A stretch of DNA of 34,032 nt from Pseudomonadota bacterium. GTDB taxonomy: Bacteria; Pseudomonadota; Alphaproteobacteria; Rickettsiales; Midichloriaceae. A program made the position numbers and the translations under genes. The notes below the pieces were generated by a model. The model made no database searches, had not been told where the DNA came from, and saw only the letters and a program-made list of their open reading frames with translations. The stretch lies in contig JAFECK010000015.1 of the NCBI GenBank assembly GCA_018242185.1, positions 1 to 34,032 of the forward strand, written 5' to 3'. Below, in pieces: positions 15,431-23,444 of the stretch (position 1 is the stretch's first letter; each line of letters begins with the position of its first letter).

Positions 15431-15913
15431 ATGAGCAAAAGGGCCGGCATGAAAAAGACAATAATCATACCATCAGCACGTAAAGCGGTTTATATCATGG
15501 CTATACTACTCACCGGCTGTGCGACCACGTCTAGTGGCCCTGGCGCAATCATAGGCGGTACTATAGCTGGTTTAGCTGGAGCTGGCCTAGCTGTGGCCAC
15601 CTTTGGTATTGGAGCACCCATGATTCCGGCATGGGTTGCGGCTGGTGCGGCCATCGGTGGAGGCAGTGGTGCAATTGTTGGCGGAAGTACTGGCTATGCA
15701 GTGGATTACCATAAGGCAGGTAACGGTACATACGAATACAAAATCGAACAGGTAAAAACCCACGAACGGATCGTAATCAGGCAAGTGGAGGAAGAGCCAC
15801 TTAAGAAAGGCTCGCTAGTTCGCCTGATATGGGATAAGGAGCGAAGAATAGCAATACCGATTAACGGGCACGAGACAGTTATTGATGCAGATTCTAACCA
15901 GGAAAATAATTAA
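15431..15913 (+). CDS. Glycine-zipper outer-membrane lipoprotein
   Basis: Residues 21-30 carry a lipoprotein signal ending in the lipobox LLTGC (Cys30), so the mature protein should be lipid-anchored. Next come glycine-zipper repeats (GAIIGGTIAGLAGAGL and GAAIGGGSGAIVGGSTGYAVD) like those in SlyB and the rickettsial 17-kDa antigen, then a charged C-terminal domain with a short beta-rich section (GSLVRLIWDKERRIAIPING). ATG 15431 gives 160 residues; ATG 15449 (MKKTIII) is an alternative. It is probably exposed in or under the outer membrane. Similarity to the 17-kDa antigen is by architecture, not by a clear sequence match. Confidence 0.8.
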   Translation: MSKRAGMKKTIIIPSARKAVYIMAILLTGCATTSSGPGAIIGGTIAGLAGAGLAVATFGIGAPMIPAWVAAGAAIGGGSGAIVGGSTGYAVDYHKAGNGTYEYKIEQVKTHERIVIRQVEEEPLKKGSLVRLIWDKERRIAIPINGHETVIDADSNQENN

Positions 15914-15997
15914 GGAATATATAATGCAACAAACTAGGGATAGCCGCGCTATGACACTAAACAACTGAACTAATATTACACTAAACTTAGCAATGCT

Positions 15998-16020
15998 TGC
16001 GCTGCACTGACAAGCGCAAT
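15998..16020. repeat. Inverted repeat (6-bp stem)
   Basis: TTGCGC (15998-16003) and GCGCAA (16015-16020) around an 11-base loop. The weakest of the palindromes in this cluster. Confidence 0.5.
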
Positions 16021-16026
16021 GAGTAG

Positions 16027-16047
16027 GTTGGCCCTTTAAGGGCCAAC
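16027..16047. repeat. Perfect 21-bp palindrome
   Basis: GTTGGCCCTT (16027-16036), one central T, AAGGGCCAAC (16038-16047). Confidence 0.75.
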
Positions 16048-16084
16048 GATGAGTATAGTACCGGTTCTTCTGCCCTACATTATT

Positions 16085-16104
16085 TTGCTGGCTATCGCCA
16101 GCAA
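16085..16104. repeat. Hairpin, 8-bp perfect stem
   Basis: TTGCTGGC (16085-16092), loop TATC, GCCAGCAA (16097-16104). Confidence 0.75.
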
Positions 16105-16133
16105 TGCGCTTGCCAGTTTCACTACTGCATTGC
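16101..16133. repeat. Inverted repeat overlapping the previous hairpin
   Basis: GCAATGC (16101-16107) and GCATTGC (16127-16133). The left arm shares bases with the hairpin at 16085-16104, so the two structures are mutually exclusive. Confidence 0.5.
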
Positions 16134-16163
16134 GTTTTACCTCTTGCTACGCTAGTGCATTAC

Positions 16164-16309
16164 AATACTTGAGTAGAGCTTGCGGCGAGGTCTTGCAAAG
16201 CGTGCCCTGAGGGCCAAACACGTGGCTTTATGCGCTGTAAGGCGCATGCCACGTGTTTGAGCACGCTTTGCGCACAAAGACCCGAGCAGCGAGCTCTAAC
16301 TCAAGTATT
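16164..16309. repeat. Large nested palindrome, about 146 bp
   Basis: From outside in: AATACTTGAGT (16164-16174) with ACTCAAGTATT (16299-16309), then imperfectly matched AGAGCT and GGTCTT blocks. Next GCAAAGCGTGC (16195-16205) pairs with GCACGCTTTGC (16261-16271), CAAACACGTGGC (16215-16226) with GCCACGTGTTTG (16248-16259), and ATGCGC (16230-16235) with GCGCAT (16242-16247). Three inner blocks are perfect. It could extrude as a cruciform or form a long RNA hairpin. No gene product is associated. Confidence 0.85.
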
Positions 16310-16411
16310 TTTATAGAGCTCCTGCCCATGGCGCTTCGTATTCGCGACAAAGAAAAACGCACGTTGTGTCTGGTGGTAGCACTTATGTTGAAGCAAGGTG
16401 GAAATGCCGCA

Positions 16412-16440
16412 TTTACGATTAACGAGAAATATGCTATACT
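16412..16440 (+). promoter_or_regulatory. Candidate promoter of the small membrane-protein gene
   Basis: TTTACG (16412-16417), 17-base spacer, TATACT (16435-16440) with an upstream TGC extension. The ATATGCTATA segment matches the promoter of the related gene units at 12416 and 33914. Confidence 0.55.
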
Positions 16441-16473
16441 ACACGCAGATTAACGAATTAGTGTGGATGAAAT

Positions 16474-16890
16474 ATGAATGCAGATCGTCAAGATATGGAT
16501 TTAAATGAAAAAAACAAAAAATTTAAAGTAGGCAAAGTGCTCGGTCCAATAGCTAACAATTGGCCGGCTATCACCGGAGTTATTGGCTTAGGCACTCTAG
16601 TAGTCGGAGTAAGCATTGCTGCTTCTGGCAGCACAGATGCGCTCACCCCAGTGGGCACGTCTAATCTCGCTATGGTGTTAGCCCTGTCAGGGTCAGCCCT
16701 GGTGCTGTTTTCCATATGGAGCAGGCATTTGAAAGAAAGAGAGTTTGCTGGTGCTGCGCACTGGTACTCTATGTCTAAAAAACGCTGCATAAGGAAAGGA
16801 GGGGAGATTGCTGTTAGTGTTGTAGCTATAGCAGCTATTATGTCACGCTTAGCAAACGAAGTTCAGAGATTCGTCAATAGCAGAGAATAG
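16474..16890 (+). CDS. Small membrane protein, diverged member 3 of the repeat-associated family
   Basis: Not recognised by name. The 138-residue protein has a polar N terminus (about 25 residues) and two clear hydrophobic segments (about 31-51 and 58-81), then a basic region and a third weaker hydrophobic stretch (IAVSVVAIAAIMS). Residues 31-82 align with residues 12-65 of the protein at 12416: PAI...GV, GxL..G...A..G...AL..VG, SNLxMVLALSG, then IW. So it is related to the two longer proteins but truncated to their first third with a new C terminus. It has its own promoter with the same extended -10. It converges on virD4, leaving 57 bases between stops. Confidence 0.75.
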   Translation: MNADRQDMDLNEKNKKFKVGKVLGPIANNWPAITGVIGLGTLVVGVSIAASGSTDALTPVGTSNLAMVLALSGSALVLFSIWSRHLKEREFAGAAHWYSMSKKRCIRKGGEIAVSVVAIAAIMSRLANEVQRFVNSRE

Positions 16891-16947
16891 GGTGTAACTG
16901 ACACCTCTCCCGACATATTTCGCCTGAACAGCCTCAAAAAAAACACC

Positions 16948-18744
16948 CTAGCTAGCAGCAGCGGTATTATCCTTATCCAGCGCAGCTTTTTTCGCTTTAA
17001 TCTCCGCTAATTTTTCCTGCGCCTTACGCGGATCGTATGGCTCCTGTTGTGGGACTGGTATCGGTTTCAATAGGCGCTTACGGAAGAAACTATCTTCAAA
17101 ATACTTGATCTTCTTAGACTTAATTGGTGGGCAAGATTCGATCAAGAGTATCTGCTCATCCCTAGGCAGACCAATCACCTCCTGCGGTAGCAGTAATGCC
17201 CGCTGTGTCTTGGAGACGTTAAGAGAACGAGTAGATGGATTGAAATCTAGGAATTTAGGCTTGTTTACCGATACTTGATCTACAGTTTTATTACCCACCA
17301 GCTGAGAAATTAGGTTAGCGGTCTCTACGTTATTGGCAGCAAAAGTTACCCTGTAAGTGGAGTTAGATAGGAAGGAGTTCATTCCTGCTTCCTCATATAT
17401 ACCCTTAAGCTGTTCGGTATCCTGAATAATCAAGAACAGGCGCACGTGGTAACCTCGGAAATAAGCGATACCGTTCATAAACTGCTCCATCTTACCCAGA
17501 GTTGGGAACTCATCCATCATGAACATAACCCCATAAGGATCATCAGGTCCAGGCAGACGTCTTGCTAAGAATTCTGTAGCCTGTTGATAGAAAACCTGCA
17601 TCAAAGGTTGCAAACGCTGTAAGTTATCAGGCGTTAGGCCTACGTATACGGTGGATAGCACCCGTTTGAAGTCCATGATGTTAAAATCACTAGACGCTGT
17701 AGCGGTGTCAATAAGAGGGTTAGCCCACAATTCTAAGTTGGAGTTCATGGTAGAGATCACACCAGAACGCTCTTTATCAGCTTTCTGCAAGAACGCTGCA
17801 ATGTTCATATATGCCACAGGGTGGATCTGCTGGCCTATAGTATCAAGCACTACTGCAAGGTTATACACCACATCATCACTACGCATGGTCCGCACTACTT
17901 CACCGAAAGACTTAATCTTTTCCGGCACTGCCACTAGATATAGCACAACACCCACAAATAAAGATCTTGCCTCGTTATTCCAGAACTCTCGCTCTGGCAT
18001 GATCAAGTTCGCGATTTTCTGCACATCATCCACCATTTGCCCAGGTTTATCGCTTATCCAGTCAATAGGGTTATAGCAATGCGTCACCCCATCAGGGTCT
18101 GCTGGGCTCCAGCAATAGACTTTTTGTCCCATTTTTGAGCGCCAGCCACTAGTTAATTCGTAGTTTTCCAGCTTAATGTCGTGGACAAACACTGAATCTT
18201 CCCAATATAACAAGTTTGGTATCACAAACCCCACACCTTTACCAGAACCGGTAGGCGCGAAAAGCAAGGCGTGTTGATATCCGGGTGCGACAAGGTAACC
18301 TTTGTTATCTTGTCCCAGCAACATTCCTGTACTAGAGCGAAGACCAGCTTTCTTGATATCTTTCTCGGTTGCCCATTTAGCATCACCATGCAGCGATTCC
18401 TCTTCCTTAAATGGTCTAAGCTCGTAAATGCCGTTGCGGTAATACCATACTAGCACGGTGCTTATTAGTATGGGACTAGCACTAATGCCAAAAAGACGTG
18501 GCATTAGGTAATTAGCATAATTAAAAGGTATGGCCTTGAAATTCGTGATGTACCAACTCCAGTAGGTATGCCAGTAGGTCAATAGTATGTCGATAGGTTG
18601 TATAGACATAGCAAAATCGAAAGTTATACTTTTCATACCGAATTCAGAGATACAAAATATAAGACCTGATATGTGCGCGCATAAAAATAAGGCTACCACT
18701 AGTAGTAATAGAGCTACAATAGAGTTCTTAAATGCCAATACCAT
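16948..18744 (-). CDS. virD4: Type IV secretion coupling protein VirD4
   Basis: Inner-membrane ATPase of the TraG/VirD4 family that recruits substrates to the T4SS channel. There are two N-terminal membrane regions (about 10-33 and 85-102). The P-loop LFAPTGSGKGVGF is at 161-173, and the Walker B MFMMDEFPTLGK at 407-418, followed by the usual RGYHVRLFLIIQD. The length of 598 residues is normal for Rickettsiales. The C-terminal 50 residues are rich in Lys, Pro and Glu. It is the last gene of the vir run; its ATG lies 2 bases after the virB11 stop. Effectors for this system may include the ankyrin gene at 8812-9666 (inference). Confidence 0.97.
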   Translation of the reverse strand: MVLAFKNSIVALLLLVVALFLCAHISGLIFCISEFGMKSITFDFAMSIQPIDILLTYWHTYWSWYITNFKAIPFNYANYLMPRLFGISASPILISTVLVWYYRNGIYELRPFKEEESLHGDAKWATEKDIKKAGLRSSTGMLLGQDNKGYLVAPGYQHALLFAPTGSGKGVGFVIPNLLYWEDSVFVHDIKLENYELTSGWRSKMGQKVYCWSPADPDGVTHCYNPIDWISDKPGQMVDDVQKIANLIMPEREFWNNEARSLFVGVVLYLVAVPEKIKSFGEVVRTMRSDDVVYNLAVVLDTIGQQIHPVAYMNIAAFLQKADKERSGVISTMNSNLELWANPLIDTATASSDFNIMDFKRVLSTVYVGLTPDNLQRLQPLMQVFYQQATEFLARRLPGPDDPYGVMFMMDEFPTLGKMEQFMNGIAYFRGYHVRLFLIIQDTEQLKGIYEEAGMNSFLSNSTYRVTFAANNVETANLISQLVGNKTVDQVSVNKPKFLDFNPSTRSLNVSKTQRALLLPQEVIGLPRDEQILLIESCPPIKSKKIKYFEDSFFRKRLLKPIPVPQQEPYDPRKAQEKLAEIKAKKAALDKDNTAAAS

Positions 18745-18746
18745 TT

Positions 18747-19775
18747 TTATACACCTCCAGTATCTGCCTTTTTCTTTTTATTTTCCGCGCCATGCATCCC
18801 TTTGAAATAAATCTCCGAGATATACCTTTTACCATGATCAGCGCGTTTTAGTTGGATTACAATATCCACTACGTTCAATATATACTCTTTAATTTCTTCA
18901 GGCGGCATCCCCAGCCCTGCCTGCATCACCATTAGTTTAAGCTGTTCTATAGCCATTGACGGAGTGTCTGCGTGTAGGGTAGAGATTGAACCGGGGTGAC
19001 CTGTATTGATTGCACGCAAGAAGCTGAATGCCTCCGCACCACGCAGTTCCCCAACTATTATTCTATCCGGGCGCAAACGTAAGCACGCTTCGATTAAATC
19101 TTGAGTGGTTACCTTCGCTCTGCCTTGCCCGCCTTTAGAAGCCAATAAATGCATACGATTTGGGTGTTCGTTTAGATCGATCTCTCGAGCATCTTCGCAG
19201 GTTATCAGGCGCTCCTCTTTAGGAATAGCGCGCAACATTGCGTTCGTAAATGTGGTTTTACCAGTAGACGTGCCGCCGCTGATTATAACATTCTTATGAA
19301 AGAGGACAGCATTGTGCAAAAACTGCTTAATCTCTTTTTTCTTCAGATTCTCAAGTAGTTTGCTATTGGTCTCGTCAACAACCTCTTGGATCGTGGTACT
19401 ATCAAACGCTCCCATTTTCTGATAGTCATCCAGCCCTAGCTTCATAGCAGAAGGTTTACGTATTGACATACCGATGGTACCAGATTCACATGCAGGTGGT
19501 ATTACGATTTGTATCCTATAGCCATTAGTTGGAAGAGTCGCAGAAAGCAGCGGAGTTTCTTCACTGATTCGCTGATCTGTTGACTGAGCCACCAACATAG
19601 CTAATCCTTTAAGATGGTCAAAATCCAACTGAGGCATGCTCTCGTAACGAATATCGCCCTTTTTTTCGATCCACGCCTCAAAAGGGCGATTAATCGAGAT
19701 CTCGTTAACCCCTTCCTCAGCGAAAATCTGAGTTAGTGGCGCCAGATAAGTCTCTAATGCCGTTAAATTGGTCAT
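18747..19775 (-). CDS. virB11: Type IV secretion ATPase VirB11
   Basis: Hexameric traffic ATPase at the cytoplasmic base of the T4SS, which switches the machine between assembly and transport. An N-terminal domain with FEAWIEKKGDIRYE is followed by the ATPase domain: Walker A ISGGTSTGKTT near 165-175, the Asp box LITCEDAREIDL, Walker B region RPDRIIVGELRG, and the His box NTGHPGSISTLHAD. The length of 342 residues is standard. The start overlaps the virB10 stop by four bases (ATGA), showing translational coupling. Confidence 0.97.
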   Translation of the reverse strand: MTNLTALETYLAPLTQIFAEEGVNEISINRPFEAWIEKKGDIRYESMPQLDFDHLKGLAMLVAQSTDQRISEETPLLSATLPTNGYRIQIVIPPACESGTIGMSIRKPSAMKLGLDDYQKMGAFDSTTIQEVVDETNSKLLENLKKKEIKQFLHNAVLFHKNVIISGGTSTGKTTFTNAMLRAIPKEERLITCEDAREIDLNEHPNRMHLLASKGGQGRAKVTTQDLIEACLRLRPDRIIVGELRGAEAFSFLRAINTGHPGSISTLHADTPSMAIEQLKLMVMQAGLGMPPEEIKEYILNVVDIVIQLKRADHGKRYISEIYFKGMHGAENKKKKADTGGV

Positions 19776-21181
19776 TTCAATACCTTAGCACGGTTAGAGA
19801 TCGCAGAAGCAGGTAACACTATATCTTTTTGTACAAAGATATTAATCTCCGTCCCCTGTGGCACAGAAATAGTAGGTGTTGTTGGATAAGCGCTGTTGAT
19901 TGCGTCTTGGGCTACCTTAGTGAACTTGTCAGACGCCTCTTTCAACGTTATCGCCTTATTACTACCAGATGTCTGCGTAACTGGCTGCCCACTGCTATTG
20001 ATTGTAGTAGTGGTCGTTATATCGGCGTTAGTAGTTTTGGTTAGCTTCATCATTGCTAATGGTACAACATAAGAAATCATGAAAGCATTGCTAATCTTAG
20101 TCCAGAACTTGTTATCCAGATCACCAGCCACACCAGCACGACCAAGCAGGTCTGTGCCAGGAGAAGAGATTTGAATATCTATACCGCTTGGCATAATCAC
20201 TCTATTCCAGCTGACCGCAACTCTTGTCTGACCATCTTTTATCTGTGACTGATATTCACCTATAACCTTGGAGCCTTTTGGTATTAAGATGTTTCTGCCA
20301 GATTCAGCATACACATCACGTGTAATTACTGCACGCAAGGTCCCAGGTAAATCAGTATCTACTGCAGTTTCCAGGATAGCCGAAACCATCTTGCCTTGCG
20401 CTATAGTCAAGTCCATATTACCTGTATATGTAGCGACTACTTGAGGAGCGCTGGTTTTAGCAAGGCCTGCACCGTCAAACGCACCTTCACCAAAACCGAG
20501 AAACCCAGACCGAGAAGCCTGCTCCTGCTCAAGTTCCTGATCTTTGACATCTTTGGCGTCTTTGACACCCTTGCCTTGTGAGTCAGAAATACCGGACTCT
20601 CCTCCTTCGCCCTTAGCGCCACCCTTGGCGCCCCTGCCAAATACCATAATACTAGCTTTACGGCGAGCTTCTAACTTTTTAGCTTCAGCATCATTAACTG
20701 GTGCGTTTTTTGATATTACTCCTCCACCTGCAGATGGATTAGTGCTTTTGAGAACTGGCGCTCCTGGCGCCGCAATAGGGATAGCAGGCGCTGGTGGTAA
20801 TGGTGGCGGTGGTGGTGCTGGCGCTTTCGGCTCAGAAAGCGGGAAATATGTATTCAGCTTTGGCGCTTCCTTGGCTGCCGTACTCTCAGGTTGAGGCACT
20901 ATGGGAGCAGCTGCTTCCAACAGCTCATCCTTTTTCGCATTCGCTTCTTTGAGCTGTTTTGCTTTAACTTCTTGTGCCGTTGGCGTCTGACCAAAAAATG
21001 CGAAATATGCTATTGCTAGGCCAGCTGCTATTGCTGCGGCTACGAGAATCTGTTTCTGCTGAGGAGCCATTGCGACCTTAGAGAAACGATTACCTTCCTC
21101 GTTCTCCTCTTGATCTGTATTTTCTTCAAGTGGTTCTAGCTCTTGTAGCTCATTGCCTGGTTTTTTTTCATCTTCAAACAT
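19772..21181 (-). CDS. virB10: Type IV secretion protein VirB10
   Basis: TrbI/VirB10 scaffold that spans both membranes and forms part of the outer-membrane core. A cytoplasmic acidic N terminus (residues 1-38) precedes one membrane helix (about 45-63). A Pro/Ala-rich periplasmic linker with APAPPPPPLPPAPAIPIAAP (about 120-139) follows, then a Gly/Lys-rich stretch. The C-terminal TrbI domain has ILIPKGSKVIGEYQSQIKDG, WNRVIMPSGIDIQI and the terminal PQGTEINIFVQKDIVLP. The length of 469 residues is typical. Start and virB9 stop share one base (TGATG). Confidence 0.96.
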   Translation of the reverse strand: MFEDEKKPGNELQELEPLEENTDQEENEEGNRFSKVAMAPQQKQILVAAAIAAGLAIAYFAFFGQTPTAQEVKAKQLKEANAKKDELLEAAAPIVPQPESTAAKEAPKLNTYFPLSEPKAPAPPPPPLPPAPAIPIAAPGAPVLKSTNPSAGGGVISKNAPVNDAEAKKLEARRKASIMVFGRGAKGGAKGEGGESGISDSQGKGVKDAKDVKDQELEQEQASRSGFLGFGEGAFDGAGLAKTSAPQVVATYTGNMDLTIAQGKMVSAILETAVDTDLPGTLRAVITRDVYAESGRNILIPKGSKVIGEYQSQIKDGQTRVAVSWNRVIMPSGIDIQISSPGTDLLGRAGVAGDLDNKFWTKISNAFMISYVVPLAMMKLTKTTNADITTTTTINSSGQPVTQTSGSNKAITLKEASDKFTKVAQDAINSAYPTTPTISVPQGTEINIFVQKDIVLPASAISNRAKVLK

Positions 21182-21921
21182 CAGCTCGCCCTTTTATAAT
21201 CTTCATTGTAAACGTGCACAACACCAGCGTTGCTTTTGATAACAAACTCTGCAGCAACTGTGTTAAGCACAAAAGTATTGCCTTTTCTCTGAGCATGCAT
21301 AGCTGTGGTAAAGTCACAACCATCCGACTGGACCTCAAACTTTAGTGATTTAGGTACAGATTCAAACTCAAAGTACGTACTAGCGCCGTCGTCATAAATT
21401 TTCACCGGGGCTCCGGCATCTGGGCCGGTTACGGTGTAGTTAAAGTTATTGTACTGCGCCCGCTGAATCATAGGATTTTTAGCCATAATTTCCGGCTTCA
21501 ACTGATCGCTCATATCGTCTGGATAGAAAAAGCGGATCACATATGCTAATTCCTCATCCAGAGAGCCCACATCAGGTTTTGATTGCACTTCAAATTGATA
21601 AGTCCTCATATTCGTGATAACTGTAAGGTTGGTCATCATACTCTCTTCTAACGGCTTTATGAATAATCTCCGATCAGCTGGAGTCATTGTCCACGCGTAA
21701 TTATTACCTGAAGAAATCATTTCTACGGTTTCTCCATTGGCAAACTCAACCACCGTTTGGTAGCCATAGTGTACTACTATGCGGAATACATCGTTTTCAC
21801 TGTACACCAATGTCCTTATCCTGCTGTCTGTAGTAATTGGGCGCTCCAAGGCTATAGCCTGGCTGGCGCTCAAGATAACTGAGAAAGCCGCTATTGCTGC
21901 TAATTTACTTAACTTTTTCAT
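21181..21921 (-). CDS. virB9: Type IV secretion protein VirB9
   Basis: Periplasmic/outer-membrane core component that binds VirB7 and VirB10. Signal peptide MKKLSKLAAIAAFSVILSAS, cleaved near AIA|LERP. The N-terminal domain has the family phrases VYSENDVFRIVVHYGYQT, VEFANGETV and WTMTPADRRLFIKPL. The C-terminal domain has AVPVKIYDDG-like APVKIYDDGASTYFEF and a final VVHVYNEDYK. The length of 246 residues is standard. It overlaps virB8 by 17 bases and virB10 by one. Only one virB9 copy is visible here; Rickettsiales usually carry another elsewhere. Confidence 0.96.
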   Translation of the reverse strand: MKKLSKLAAIAAFSVILSASQAIALERPITTDSRIRTLVYSENDVFRIVVHYGYQTVVEFANGETVEMISSGNNYAWTMTPADRRLFIKPLEESMMTNLTVITNMRTYQFEVQSKPDVGSLDEELAYVIRFFYPDDMSDQLKPEIMAKNPMIQRAQYNNFNYTVTGPDAGAPVKIYDDGASTYFEFESVPKSLKFEVQSDGCDFTTAMHAQRKGNTFVLNTVAAEFVIKSNAGVVHVYNEDYKRAS

Positions 21922-22627
21922 CTTCTAACCTATATAAATTTACCCTAAAGCCTAACGGATTGATCAGGCGCTCCTCGTTGTTCATCTTTAAATTAGCGAA
22001 CTCGAACTGCAAGAATGCGATTTTATCCTGTGTGCCTCCAGCATTTTGCATGCCAGCACTAGTTATAGTGAAACGAACCTGCGCCGTTCTATCATTGGGG
22101 AAAATCATCGATTTGAGCGCCACTTCCCTATACCCTGACTGTCCAAGCAGGTTTACGGGTGCAGTGGGGTTGCTTTGTCCATACGCAGCTCTATATTGCC
22201 CATAATATACGTCAGAGCTAGAAAACACCCGGACCACTTGATTGTAGTTATAGTTGTATGAAGAGGAGTAATACTCTTCTCTGGCTTTAATGTATTGCCA
22301 GACAAAATGCCTTCTTACAGCATCATTGGCTGAATAAACCGAAGATGTCACAGGATCTACAACAGTTGTTACTCCTGTTTTTGGCTCTATCTCAATAACG
22401 AATGGCTCGATAGATTTGGTATTTTTTATGTATCGCAACGCAGTAACCGCCATGCCAATAGTCGCCAACGATACAAGCAGCACTAGAAATAGTATGTTGC
22501 GTTGTATCAAGGCATTTTCATACCGATCAGCGTACCAGTTTTTTATTGCACCCATGGCATCGGTACCGCCGGAATCAGTCGCAGTTTGCTGCCCTCTGGC
22601 TTTGGCAAATAAATCAAATAAACCCAT
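21905..22627 (-). CDS. virB8: Type IV secretion protein VirB8
   Basis: Bitopic inner-membrane assembly factor of the T4SS. A short cytoplasmic N terminus precedes one membrane helix at about 44-63 (NILFLVLLVSLATIGMAVTAL). The NTF2-like periplasmic domain contains VIEIEPKTGVTTVVDP, the FVWQYIKAREEYYSSSYN segment and TAQVRFTITSAG. The length of 240 residues is normal. GGGGAAG precedes the ATG closely. It follows sodB by 34 bases and leads the vir block. In Anaplasma and Ehrlichia the gene before virB8 is ribA, while sodB precedes virB3, so this arrangement differs. Confidence 0.95.
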   Translation of the reverse strand: MGLFDLFAKARGQQTATDSGGTDAMGAIKNWYADRYENALIQRNILFLVLLVSLATIGMAVTALRYIKNTKSIEPFVIEIEPKTGVTTVVDPVTSSVYSANDAVRRHFVWQYIKAREEYYSSSYNYNYNQVVRVFSSSDVYYGQYRAAYGQSNPTAPVNLLGQSGYREVALKSMIFPNDRTAQVRFTITSAGMQNAGGTQDKIAFLQFEFANLKMNNEERLINPLGFRVNLYRLEDEKVK

Positions 22628-22661
22628 TTCTTCCCCAATATTAGTACAGAATACACTTCAC

Positions 22662-23297
22662 CTAGCGAGCGGCGAAGTTGGCTTCCACAAAATCCCAGTT
22701 AATCAAATGATCAAACAGGATATTTAGATAATCAACCCTGCGATTTTGATAGTCAAGATAATATGAATGCTCCCATACATCAATTGTCAGCAAAGGAACT
22801 TGTTGATGAACTAAAGGCAAGTCAGCATTACCTGTTTTAGCTATTTTCAAACTTTTACCATCCCAGACCAGCCAGCCCCAACCACTACCAAATTGCGAAG
22901 CTGCTGTTGCTTTAAAATCTGCAGCAAACTTATCAAAGCCCCCAAAATCCTTTTCTATTTGAGCAAGTAATGCACCCTTAGGTTTGCCGCCCCCGTTTGG
23001 TTTCAAACAATACCAAAAAAAAGTATGATTCCATATCTGGGCAGCATTATTGAAGATTCCTATAGCTTCACCACGACCACTAGAATTGCGAATTATAGTC
23101 TCAAGGTCTTGTCCTTCCATTTCAGTTCCTTTTGTGAGATTATTCAAATTAGTAATATAGGCAGCATGGTGTTTTTGGTGATGGATCTCTAATTGTTTAC
23201 CTGATATATGAGGCTCAAGCGCAGCCTTGTCGTATGGCAGGTCAGGAAGAGAAAATGGCCCACTTTGGTTAATTATCTTTTTTATTTTACTATCCAT
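22662..23297 (-). CDS. sodB: Iron superoxide dismutase
   Basis: Cytoplasmic enzyme that converts superoxide to peroxide and oxygen, protecting against host oxidative burst and respiratory leakage. The metal ligands are His39 (EIHHQKHH), His91 (NHTFFW), Asp173 and His177 (DVWEHSYYLDY). Tyr47 and the iron-type Gln87 in AAQIWNH, together with FGSGWGWLV, mark it as FeSOD and not MnSOD. At 211 residues it is about 13 residues longer at the N terminus than E. coli SodB, with a polar extension and no signal peptide. AAGGA precedes the ATG by about nine bases. It is the first gene before virB8 with a 34-base gap, so co-transcription with the T4SS genes is likely. Confidence 0.96.
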   Translation of the reverse strand: MDSKIKKIINQSGPFSLPDLPYDKAALEPHISGKQLEIHHQKHHAAYITNLNNLTKGTEMEGQDLETIIRNSSGRGEAIGIFNNAAQIWNHTFFWYCLKPNGGGKPKGALLAQIEKDFGGFDKFAADFKATAASQFGSGWGWLVWDGKSLKIAKTGNADLPLVHQQVPLLTIDVWEHSYYLDYQNRRVDYLNILFDHLINWDFVEANFAAR

Positions 23298-23444
23298 ATT
23301 TGCATTCCTTTATTATTCGGGCTGTTTTAAAGCTATGGTTAGCATGCATTGCAAACAAGAATTATGCAGACATCCCACGCTTGAGTATATATCTTTAATA
23401 GGGTAAAAAGGATTTTGCAACTGTAATTCAATTGGTTTTAGTGT

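Larger units (their letters stand above)
15914..16473. other. 560-base non-coding region packed with palindromes
   Basis: Between the lipoprotein gene and the small membrane-protein gene. It contains at least five separate inverted repeats, listed individually, and the promoter of the downstream gene. A 14-codon open frame at 15924-15968 has a good AAGGA site but is too short to call. A 66-codon frame at 16253-16453 runs through the large palindrome and is not supported as a gene. Confidence 0.75.

Noticed and set aside
15924-15968. 14-codon frame with a good AAGGA site after the lipoprotein gene
   Set aside because: Too short to support as a gene; may be chance or a remnant.
15998-16309. 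CRISPR-like array
   Set aside because: The repeats are palindromes with different arm sequences and no regular spacing or common repeat.
16253-16453. 66-codon plus-strand open frame in the palindrome region
   Set aside because: It begins inside the large palindrome, has no ribosome-binding site, overlaps the promoter of the next gene and has no protein-like composition.
16889-16949. AGGGTGT...ACACCCT pairing between the small membrane-protein gene and virD4 as a terminator
   Set aside because: The arms are 47 bases apart and no T-run follows; kept only as a weak possibility.
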